Positions 8,080 through 13,810 of a DNA stretch of 16,003 bases are shown piece after piece. Every line of letters starts with the position of its first letter. Position 1 is the stretch's first letter. Below the pieces are notes generated by a model. The model was given only the letters and a program-made list of their open reading frames with translations. It ran no database searches and was not told where the DNA came from. The position numbers and the translations under genes were made by a program. Source of the DNA: Bordetella parapertussis (GTDB taxonomy: Bacteria; Pseudomonadota; Gammaproteobacteria; Burkholderiales; Burkholderiaceae_A); NCBI GenBank assembly GCA_945901825.1, contig CAMDMC010000030.1:1-16003 (forward strand), read 5' to 3'.

Positions 8080-10713
8080 TCAAGACTTTTCAGCCCCAGC
8101 TGTCACAAAGACCGTAAGGCTCTGCAGGGCTTGGGGGAGGGCCGCCGTGTCAACCCCCCCGCCTTGGGCCATATCGGGCCGCCCGCCGCCCTTGCCACCG
8201 ATCTGCTGGGCCACATGGTTCACCAGGTCACCTGCCTTTACCCTCGCGGTGAGGTCTTTGGTGACACCTGCCACAAGACTAATCTTGCCCGCCTGCACGC
8301 CGGCTAGAACAATCGCAGCACTGCCCATCTTGTCTTTAAGCTGGTCAACAAGGCCTCGCAGGCCGCCAGCGTCCATGTCCTGAAGTTGGGCGACCAGAAG
8401 TTTCACACCATTGACCTCAATGGCACTGCTGGCCAGGTCGTCTCCGGATGCCGATGCCAGCTTGGTCTTCAGGCGTGCCAGCTCCTTTTCAAGCTGACGG
8501 CTCTGTTCGATGACTTGGGCAAGCTTGGTGGTGAGCTCGTGGCCTGGTGCCTTAAGCAAGGCTGCTGCCAAGGCAAGCGTCTCGTCGGCCTGGCGAATCT
8601 GATTCAGCAGCCGCTCGCCCGTAATGGCCTCGAGCCTTCGAATACCTGCTGCTACGCCTGACTCCGCAACAATCTTGAAAAGACCAATGTCGCCCGTGCG
8701 GCTGACATGGGTCCCCCCACAGAGTTCGCGTGAGCTTCCGATGTCAAGCACGCGCACCTCGTCACCGTACTTCTCACCAAAGAGCGCCATGGCACCCCCT
8801 GCAACAGCCTCATCAAAGCCCATAACCTGAGACCGGGTTGCGGTGTTTTCTAGAATCTCGGCATTCACGCGGCGTTCAATCTCATGAAGCTCGGCCACTG
8901 AGACGGGCTGGTTGTGTGAGAAGTCAAACCGGGTCTTATCGGCATCCACCAGAGAGCCTTTTTGCTGAACATGATCGCCAAGAACCTCGCGTAGGGCCTT
9001 GTGCATAAGATGGGTGACGGAATGGTTGCGCGCAGTCTGGGCGCGTCGACCGACGTCCACACGGGCATCAAGCCGTGCACCCTGGCTAAGGCTTCCGCGA
9101 ACCACCTGCCCCGAATGGCCGAAGACATTGGGCGATATTTTCTGGGTGTCATCAATACGCACAAAAAGGTCGGGCCCAACAAGTTCTCCGGCATCACCCA
9201 CCTGACCGCCCGACTCCGCGTAAAAGGGTGTCTGCGAAAGAACCACAGTGACCGACTGGCCTTCAACCGCCTTCTCCACGGGGCTGCCCTCAACAAAGAG
9301 GCCTGTGACCTCGGCCTGGCTGGCGAGGTTGGTGTAGCCAAGAAATTGGGTGTCACGGCCCTCATAGGAGAGGCCCGCGCCCTGCTTGAACTTGCTTGAG
9401 GAGCGGGCCTGATCGCGCTGACGGTCCATGGCCTTCTCAAAGTCGGCCTCATCTACAGACAGCCCCCTCTCACGGCAGACATCGGCCGTGAGATCAAGCG
9501 GAAAGCCAAAGGTGTCATAGAGCATAAAGGCGGTCTGACCATCAAGGGCTTGGCCTGGCTTCAGGGGCTCGAGGGCCTGAGACAGAATACCCATGCCTTT
9601 TTCAAGCGTCTCGCCAAAGCGCTCTTCTTCAGTCTTAAGCACCTCGGCCACGCGTTGGGCGACGGCACGAAGCTCGGGGTAGGCCTCGCCCATTTCCTCA
9701 TCAAGGGCCTTCACCAGCCGGTGGAAAAACGGCTGGGTCTGGCCAAGCTTGTGGCCATGGCGTAACGCCCGACGAATAATTCGTCGCAGCACATAGCCAC
9801 GTCCTTCATTGCCTGGAATAACGCCATCAACAATTAAAAAGCTGCAGGCCCTTATGTGATCGGCGATGACTCGCAGCGAGGGGTTCTCGAGGTCTTTGCA
9901 GCCGGTTTCCTGGGCGGCGGCCTTAATGAGTTTTTGGAACAGGTCGATCTCGTAGTTGCTATGAACGCCTTGCAGCACAGCCGCGATGCGCTCGAGACCC
10001 ATACCGGTGTCCACGCAAGGCTTGGGAAGGGGGTTTAAGACCCCTGCCTCGCTGCGGTCGAACTGCATGAACACAAGGTTCCATATTTCGATGTAACGGT
10101 CGCCATCGGCCTCGTCAGACCCTGGGGGGCCTCCCCAGACCTCGGGCCCGTGATCAAAAAAGATTTCACTGCAGGGCCCACAGGGTCCGGTGTCGGCCAT
10201 CTGCCAAAAATTGTCGCTCGCGTAACGCGCGCCCTTGTTGTCACCAATACGAACGATGCGTTCCACCGGTACGCCAATTTTTTCTTTCCAGATGGCGTGG
10301 GCCTGGTCGTCGTCCTGGTAAACCGTTACCCAGAGTTTCTCTTTGGGAAGGCCATAGACCTGGGTGAGTAACGTCCAGGCAAAGGAAATAGCGTCTTCCT
10401 TAAAGTAGTCTCCAAACGAAAAGTTACCCAGCATCTCGAAGAACGTGTGGTGCCTTGCCGTGTAGCCCACGTTTTCAAGGTCGTTGTGCTTGCCGCCCGC
10501 ACGCACGCTGCGCTGTGACGATGTCGCCCTTTTGTAGGAACGAATGTCTTTACCAAGAAAAACGTCTTTGAACTGCACCATGCCGCTGTTGGTAAAGAGC
10601 AGGGTAGGGTCGTTTGCAGGCACCAAGGAGCTTGATGCAACAACCGTGTGCCCTTGCTGGGCAAAGAAGTGCAAGAACTTTTGACGAATTTCTGAAACGG
10701 TCAAGGTGGTCAT
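8080..10713 (-). CDS. alaS: alanyl-tRNA synthetase
   Basis: AlaRS is a class IIc synthetase that charges tRNA-Ala and deacylates Ser- and Gly-tRNA-Ala. The 877-residue product has the class II core ([64 protein letters not shown]). The editing domain has zinc ligands His564 and His568 (HSVTH), Cys665 and His669 (CGGTH), nearly the E. coli positions. The C-terminal DHHA1 part has [15 protein letters not shown]. The frame is open to an ATG at 10791, but those 26 residues overlap the divergent dehydrogenase gene and do not resemble Ala[19 protein letters not shown] at 10713 is the family N-terminus. No Shine-Dalgarno precedes it; a TAAACT 7 nt upstream could be a -10 box. The gene ends in tandem stops (TGA TAA), 10 bp before tusA. 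Confidence 0.97.
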   Translation of the reverse strand: MTTLTVSEIRQKFLHFFAQQGHTVVASSSLVPANDPTLLFTNSGMVQFKDVFLGKDIRSYKRATSSQRSVRAGGKHNDLENVGYTARHHTFFEMLGNFSFGDYFKEDAISFAWTLLTQVYGLPKEKLWVTVYQDDDQAHAIWKEKIGVPVERIVRIGDNKGARYASDNFWQMADTGPCGPCSEIFFDHGPEVWGGPPGSDEADGDRYIEIWNLVFMQFDRSEAGVLNPLPKPCVDTGMGLERIAAVLQGVHSNYEIDLFQKLIKAAAQETGCKDLENPSLRVIADHIRACSFLIVDGVIPGNEGRGYVLRRIIRRALRHGHKLGQTQPFFHRLVKALDEEMGEAYPELRAVAQRVAEVLKTEEERFGETLEKGMGILSQALEPLKPGQALDGQTAFMLYDTFGFPLDLTADVCRERGLSVDEADFEKAMDRQRDQARSSSKFKQGAGLSYEGRDTQFLGYTNLASQAEVTGLFVEGSPVEKAVEGQSVTVVLSQTPFYAESGGQVGDAGELVGPDLFVRIDDTQKISPNVFGHSGQVVRGSLSQGARLDARVDVGRRAQTARNHSVTHLMHKALREVLGDHVQQKGSLVDADKTRFDFSHNQPVSVAELHEIERRVNAEILENTATRSQVMGFDEAVAGGAMALFGEKYGDEVRVLDIGSSRELCGGTHVSRTGDIGLFKIVAESGVAAGIRRLEAITGERLLNQIRQADETLALAAALLKAPGHELTTKLAQVIEQSRQLEKELARLKTKLASASGDDLASSAIEVNGVKLLVAQLQDMDAGGLRGLVDQLKDKMGSAAIVLAGVQAGKISLVAGVTKDLTARVKAGDLVNHVAQQIGGKGGGRPDMAQGGGVDTAALPQALQSLTVFVTAGAEKS

Positions 10714-10737
10714 GGCGCACAGTTTAAGGGAACACGG

Positions 10738-10743
10738 GATAAT
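10738..10743 (+). promoter_or_regulatory. candidate -10 element for the dehydrogenase-thrB unit
   Basis: GATAAT (5 of 6 to consensus) in the 67-bp gap between the divergent alaS and dehydrogenase starts. It would give a leader of roughly 30 nt that contains the GGAG ribosome site. No convincing -35 box is visible. Confidence 0.25.
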
Positions 10744-10767
10744 CGCGTAGTTAGTGACTTTTTCTAC

Positions 10768-10771
10768 GGAG
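10768..10771 (+). promoter_or_regulatory. ribosome binding site of the dehydrogenase gene
   Basis: GGAG lies 9 nt before the ATG at 10781. It decides the start in favour of 10781 over an upstream in-frame GTG at 10754, which would place this element inside the coding region. Confidence 0.6.
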
Positions 10772-10780
10772 CCTTTTGCC

Positions 10781-11686
10781 ATGCCGAGCATTCAAACCAA
10801 GCAGTACGACACCAGCCCCGCCACACGTGTTGCCTTTTTAGGCCTTGGGGTCATGGGCTTTCCCATGGCGGGCCACCTTGCCAAAGCCGGCCATGGTGTA
10901 ACGGTCTACAACCGTTCTGCTGAGAAGGCCCAGGCCTGGGCCGCTGAGTTTGGCGGCACGTCGGCGGCAACGCCTGCAGAGGCCGCAAAACAGGCGGATA
11001 TTGTTTTTTGTTGCGTAGGTAACGATGAAGACCTTCGTAGCGTGGTTCTGGGCCCCCAGGGAGCCTTCGCAGGCATGGCCAAGGGCAGCCTTTTTGTAGA
11101 TCACACCACGGCCTCTGCCGAGGTCGCCCGCGAGCTTGCAGCGCAGGCCAAGACCATGGGCCTGGGTTTTATTGATGCGCCCGTCTCGGGTGGCCAGGCC
11201 GGTGCTGTAAACGGCCTTCTTACCGTCATGGTGGGCGGCAGCCAGGCCGACTTCGACCGCGCTCGCCCAGTGGCCATGGCCTTCTCGCGTGCCTTTACAC
11301 GAATCGGGGAGTCGGGCGCAGGTCAGCTTGCCAAGATGGTCAATCAAATCTGCATTGCGGGCTTGGTTCAAGGCTTGTCGGAGGGGGTAGCCTTTGGAAT
11401 GAAGGCCGGTCTTGATATGAAACTGGTGCTCGATGTCATTGGCAAAGGGGCCGCCCAGTCCTGGCAGATGGACAATCGCGGCGGCACCATGGTTGATGGA
11501 AAGTTTGATTTTGGTTTTGCGGTTGACTGGATGCGCAAAGACCTGGGGCTATGCATGCAGGAGGCGCAACGCAATGGCGCTCAGCTGCCCGTCGCCGAGC
11601 TGGTGGACCAGTTCTATGCCGATGTGCAGGCCAAGGGGGGCCGTCGCTGGGACACATCAAGCCTTATTACACGGCTCGTCGACTGA
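10781..11686 (+). CDS. NAD(P)-dependent beta-hydroxyacid dehydrogenase (3-hydroxyisobutyrate dehydrogenase family)
   Basis: A 301-residue member of the beta-hydroxyacid dehydrogenase family (HIBADH, tartronate semialdehyde reductase, glyoxylate/succinic semialdehyde reductases): soluble enzymes that interconvert a 3-hydroxyacid and its semialdehyde. The N-terminal Rossmann fold has [17 protein letters not shown] (residues 21-37), and VTVYNRS suggests NADP(H) use, since Arg rather than Asp follows the second strand. Substrate-binding segment [22 protein letters not shown] and catalytic segment GQLAKMVNQ (Lys185, Asn189) are intact, as is the C-terminal [14 protein letters not shown] with its conserved Lys-Asp. 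The start at 10781 is supported by a GGAG 9 nt upstream. It is followed after 6 bp by thrB and is probably cotranscribed with it. The exact substrate cannot be assigned from sequence; no valine-degradation or glyoxylate genes are nearby. Family assignment is firm. Confidence 0.9.
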   Translation: MPSIQTKQYDTSPATRVAFLGLGVMGFPMAGHLAKAGHGVTVYNRSAEKAQAWAAEFGGTSAATPAEAAKQADIVFCCVGNDEDLRSVVLGPQGAFAGMAKGSLFVDHTTASAEVARELAAQAKTMGLGFIDAPVSGGQAGAVNGLLTVMVGGSQADFDRARPVAMAFSRAFTRIGESGAGQLAKMVNQICIAGLVQGLSEGVAFGMKAGLDMKLVLDVIGKGAAQSWQMDNRGGTMVDGKFDFGFAVDWMRKDLGLCMQEAQRNGAQLPVAELVDQFYADVQAKGGRRWDTSSLITRLVD

Positions 11687-11692
11687 CTGAGC

Positions 11693-12667
11693 ATGGCGGT
11701 TTTTACGCCGGTCTCGTCCTCGGCTGCCCAGTCGTTTCTTAGTGGCTATGACCTTGGGGAGCTCGTCTCCATTCAGGGCATTGCCTCGGGTATCGAAAAC
11801 AGCAATTTCTTCTTAACCAGCACCAAGGGCGAGTTCGTTCTTACGCTTTTTGAAAGGCTCTCGGCCGAGCAGCTTCCGTATTACCTTGAACTTATGCGCC
11901 ACCTTGAGTCCAAGTCGGTGGCCTGTGCCGCACCGATTCCTAATGCCGAGGGCAGGCTTCTTGGCCAGTGCGAGGGCAGGCCTGCCGCCTTAGTCCGCCG
12001 GCTTAAGGGGCGCGATGTCAGCAGCCCAGCACCCGAGCACTGCGCGCTTGTGGGTGCCGAACTTGCCAAGAGTCACCTTGCTGTGGCCGACTTTGGTCTG
12101 CATCAGCCCAACCTGCGCGGGCTTGCCTGGTGGCAGCAGGTCTTGCCCAATCTCTGGCCACGCATGCCTGCTGCCATGGTCCGCCTGACCGAAAATGAGC
12201 TTGAGGCGCAGCAGCGTTTTCATCAATCGGCCGGCTACCTTCGCCTCTCGAGGGGTGCTGTGCATGCCGATCTTTTTCGTGACAATGTTCTTTTTGAGCA
12301 GCCGCCAAGCCCCGCAGCGTCGACTCAGTCCCCTGTGCTGGGGGGGTTTATCGATTACTACTTTGCGGGCGATGACGCGTTTTTGTTCGACCTCGCGGTG
12401 GCCTTCAACGACTGGACGCAGGAAAGGCCCGCCAATGGTCATTCGATGCTCTCGGCCTATGCCGGCCTTAAGCCTTTTACCTCAAACGAACGTGAAGCAT
12501 GGCCTATGATGCGTCGAACGGCCGCCTTTCGATTTCTTGTCTCACGCCTTGACGACTGGTATCGGCCCCGGCCTGCAGAGATGCTCACCGCCAAGGATCC
12601 CGCATACTTTGAGGCCATTCTTAACCATTGCCGTTCATCGGAGGCCATGCGCGAATGCTTGCCATGA
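11693..12667 (+). CDS. thrB: homoserine kinase, choline-kinase-like (type II) ThrB
   Basis: Homoserine kinase phosphorylates L-homoserine with ATP to O-phosphohomoserine, the step before threonine synthase. This 324-residue protein is the form with an aminoglycoside-phosphotransferase/choline-kinase fold, not the GHMP-kinase form of E. coli. It starts MAVFTPVSSSAAQSFL, as the family does, then IASGIENSNFFLTSTKGEFVLTLFE (nucleotide-binding lobe). The catalytic loop is VHADLFRDNVLF (His191, Asp193, Asn198) and the metal-binding segment GGFIDYYFAGDD has Asp221; FDLAVAFNDW follows. It sits 6 bp after the dehydrogenase gene with no obvious Shine-Dalgarno, so reinitiation is likely, and its stop overlaps the next ATG by 4 bp. 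Related fructosamine kinases and aminoglycoside phosphotransferases share the fold, but the N-terminus and IDYYFA segment point to ThrB. Confidence 0.93.
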   Translation: MAVFTPVSSSAAQSFLSGYDLGELVSIQGIASGIENSNFFLTSTKGEFVLTLFERLSAEQLPYYLELMRHLESKSVACAAPIPNAEGRLLGQCEGRPAALVRRLKGRDVSSPAPEHCALVGAELAKSHLAVADFGLHQPNLRGLAWWQQVLPNLWPRMPAAMVRLTENELEAQQRFHQSAGYLRLSRGAVHADLFRDNVLFEQPPSPAASTQSPVLGGFIDYYFAGDDAFLFDLAVAFNDWTQERPANGHSMLSAYAGLKPFTSNEREAWPMMRRTAAFRFLVSRLDDWYRPRPAEMLTAKDPAYFEAILNHCRSSEAMRECLP

Positions 12668-13560
12668 AAATTCAGCCCGCCCCTCGTGTGGTTGCCGCAC
12701 GCCTGGGCATGGTCTGGCTTATGGAGGGGTTTCGACTCTTTCATCGCCAGCCACTTATTTGGTTTCTAACCCTGTTTGCCTATTGGGCAGGCCTGGTCAT
12801 TCTGGCCATGATTCCGCTGCTTGGCCTGGTTGCGCCGCTTCTTCTTACGCCGGGCCTTGGTTTTGGTTTCGTTGCATTGGCCTACGCGATCGATCGCAAG
12901 GAAATGCCCATGCCCTTGTTGCTTGTCTCCGGCTTTCGCAGCGACAAGGCCAAGCCACTGTTGCAGATGGGGCTGCTTTACTTCGCGGGGCTCGCGGTTG
13001 TTCTTGTGCTTGCATGGATGGTCGATGGCGGTAGTCTTTTTCGGGCAATGAGTCAGTCGCCTGACGAACTCACCGATCCAACCATCTCCATGGACCCGAG
13101 TCTTCAGTGGGGCCTTATTGTGGCGGTCTTGGGCTACATGCCAGTGCTGATGGCCTTCTGGTTTGCACCACAGCTTTTAGTCTGGGGGCAGTACCCCGTG
13201 GTCAAGGCGCTGTTCTATTCCTTCTTTGCCGTCTGGCGCAACAGAAAAGCCTTTTTTGTTTACGGGCTCTGTTGGTTTGCCTTGTTCATCTTTCTAAGCC
13301 TCTTGGTTGCTGCGTTTACAAGCCTTGCAGGGCTTAGCCAGCAGGCGGTCTTTACCTTGCTCATGCCCATTACCTTCATTTTAATTGCCGTGGCCCACGG
13401 ATCGTTCTATGCGAGCACGCGCGATGTTTTTGCAACCTTCACCGAATCGAAAGAGCCCAACCTTCGGCTCGTACCCACGGGCGAAGCCTCTCAAGGTTCA
13501 GACCCTGTGGAGCCCACTGAAGACCCGGCAAGCTCCAACAATCCCGAGAAAAAAGACTAG
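12664..13560 (+). CDS. polytopic inner-membrane protein, BPSS1780-like family
   Basis: A 298-residue integral membrane protein of unknown function that resembles the BPSS1780 family often found near thrB in Burkholderiales (recognised from memory). A short basic N-terminus, MKIQPAPRVVAARLGMVWLMEGFRLFHRQP, precedes about six hydrophobic segments at residues 31-50, 52-75, 98-118, 148-172, 196-218 and 228-247. The tail of about 45 residues is hydrophilic, rich in Pro, Glu and Ser, and ends NNPEKKD. No transporter, enzyme or nucleotide-binding motif is visible. The ATG at 12664 overlaps the thrB stop (ATGA) and gives the family-like start MKIQPAPR. An in-frame ATG at 12655 (MLAMKIQ) lies 11 nt after a GGAG and is an alternative. 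Coupling to thrB hints at a link with homoserine or threonine metabolism, but this is context only. Confidence 0.82.
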   Translation: MKIQPAPRVVAARLGMVWLMEGFRLFHRQPLIWFLTLFAYWAGLVILAMIPLLGLVAPLLLTPGLGFGFVALAYAIDRKEMPMPLLLVSGFRSDKAKPLLQMGLLYFAGLAVVLVLAWMVDGGSLFRAMSQSPDELTDPTISMDPSLQWGLIVAVLGYMPVLMAFWFAPQLLVWGQYPVVKALFYSFFAVWRNRKAFFVYGLCWFALFIFLSLLVAAFTSLAGLSQQAVFTLLMPITFILIAVAHGSFYASTRDVFATFTESKEPNLRLVPTGEASQGSDPVEPTEDPASSNNPEKKD

Positions 13561-13603
13561 GGATTACACCCATTTTGGGGGCTTATTTTTTGTTTGTCCT
13601 TGG

Positions 13604-13649
13604 TTTGTTCATGCTGAAACCGCCTAATTAGACGCTTTGCATGAACAAG
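13604..13649. repeat. 46-bp imperfect palindrome
   Basis: Arms TTTGTTCATGC (13604-13614) and GCATGAACAAG (13639-13649) pair over 11 bp with one G-U. The interior continues as a stem: AAA/TTT (13617-13619 with 13636-13638), CG/CG (13621-13622 with 13633-13634) and CTA/TAG (13624-13626 with 13629-13631), interrupted by a TG bulge and two mismatches. No T-run follows on either strand, so it is not a rho-independent terminator. It could be a hairpin in RNA or a protein-binding palindrome in DNA. Confidence 0.6.
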
Positions 13650-13725
13650 GCTGGGTCAATGCGTGACAGCGCAGCTTGTGTCCTTGAAGCCCCAGGCGTA
13701 AGGTGAGGCTTCGTTGAGGAGGAGA

Positions 13726-13752
13726 GGCCACAAGGGCATAGCCCAAGTGGCC
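13726..13752 (+). other. nested hairpin with symmetric internal loop
   Basis: GGCCAC (13726-13731) pairs with GTGGCC (13747-13752), and GGGC (13734-13737) with GCCC (13741-13744). They are separated by AA opposite AA and closed by an ATA loop. Ten Watson-Crick pairs, eight of them G-C, make this a strong stem just upstream of the terminator. Confidence 0.6.
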
Positions 13753-13759
13753 ATTTGGG

Positions 13760-13796
13760 GGCGAAGCAGAGCAATCTGCCTCGCCTTTTCTTTTTT
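13760..13796 (+). terminator. rho-independent terminator of the plus-strand unit
   Basis: Stem GGCGA-A-GCAG (13760-13769) pairs with CTGC-C-TCGCC (13776-13785), with one A-C mismatch and the loop AGCAAT. It is followed directly by TTTTCTTTTTT (13786-13796). The geometry is classical for the plus strand. It lies about 200 nt beyond the membrane-protein stop codon and 14 bp before the convergent valS stop. Confidence 0.85.
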
Positions 13797-13810
13797 CAAC
13801 CTAGAACACG

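Larger units (their letters stand above)
13604..13796 (+). ncRNA. candidate structured RNA or structured 3' UTR, family unknown
   Basis: On the plus strand this 193-nt interval can form successive hairpins: the 46-nt stem at 13604-13649, a GAAGCC/GGCTTC stem (13686-13691 with 13707-13712), a nested stem at 13726-13752, and a terminator with a T-run at 13760-13796. CTTGTG (13675-13680) can also pair with CACAAG (13729-13734), which excludes the 13726-13752 stem. This density of pairing is far more than a simple 3' trailer needs. I do not recognise 6S RNA, SRP RNA, tmRNA, RNase P RNA or a common riboswitch in it. No good promoter is evident, so it may equally be the processed 3' end of the dehydrogenase-thrB-membrane protein mRNA. 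Folding and conservation are untested. Confidence 0.3.
13561..13810. other. convergent intergenic region, structured, no protein gene
   Basis: This is the only gene-free stretch of note, between the stops of the membrane-protein gene and valS. Immediately after the first stop is a weak CCC-ATTTT-GGG hairpin (13569-13579) followed by a T-rich run to about 13591, too short a stem to be a confident terminator. Then come a 46-bp imperfect palindrome (13604-13649), further inverted repeats (13675-13752) and a strong terminator (13760-13796). No terminator for valS is seen on the minus strand, since no T-run follows any hairpin in that direction. Confidence 0.7.

Noticed and set aside
10714..10791. 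Longer N-terminus for alaS from the ATG at 10791
   Set aside because: The added 26 residues are not AlaRS-like and would overlap the start of the divergent dehydrogenase gene. [13 protein letters not shown] at 10713 fits the family.
10838..11371. 177-codon open frame on the minus strand inside the dehydrogenase gene
   Set aside because: It lies fully antisense to a conserved gene, its translation resembles no family, and it is a shadow of GC-rich codon structure.
13569..13591. CCC-ATTTT-GGG plus T-rich run as a first terminator after the membrane-protein gene
   Set aside because: The stem is only about 3 bp, too weak to call. The 13760-13796 terminator is far stronger.
13604..13649. Palindrome as an integron attC site
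   Set aside because: The central CCTAATTAG is loosely reminiscent of attC core sites, but the paired R'/R'' box arrangement is not met and no integrase or cassette is present.
13641..13706. 21-residue open frame (MNKAGSMRDSAACVLEAPGVR) in the convergent gap
   Set aside because: It has no Shine-Dalgarno, overlaps hairpin arms, and no gene lies downstream for it to act on as a leader peptide. It could only be revived by ribosome profiling.
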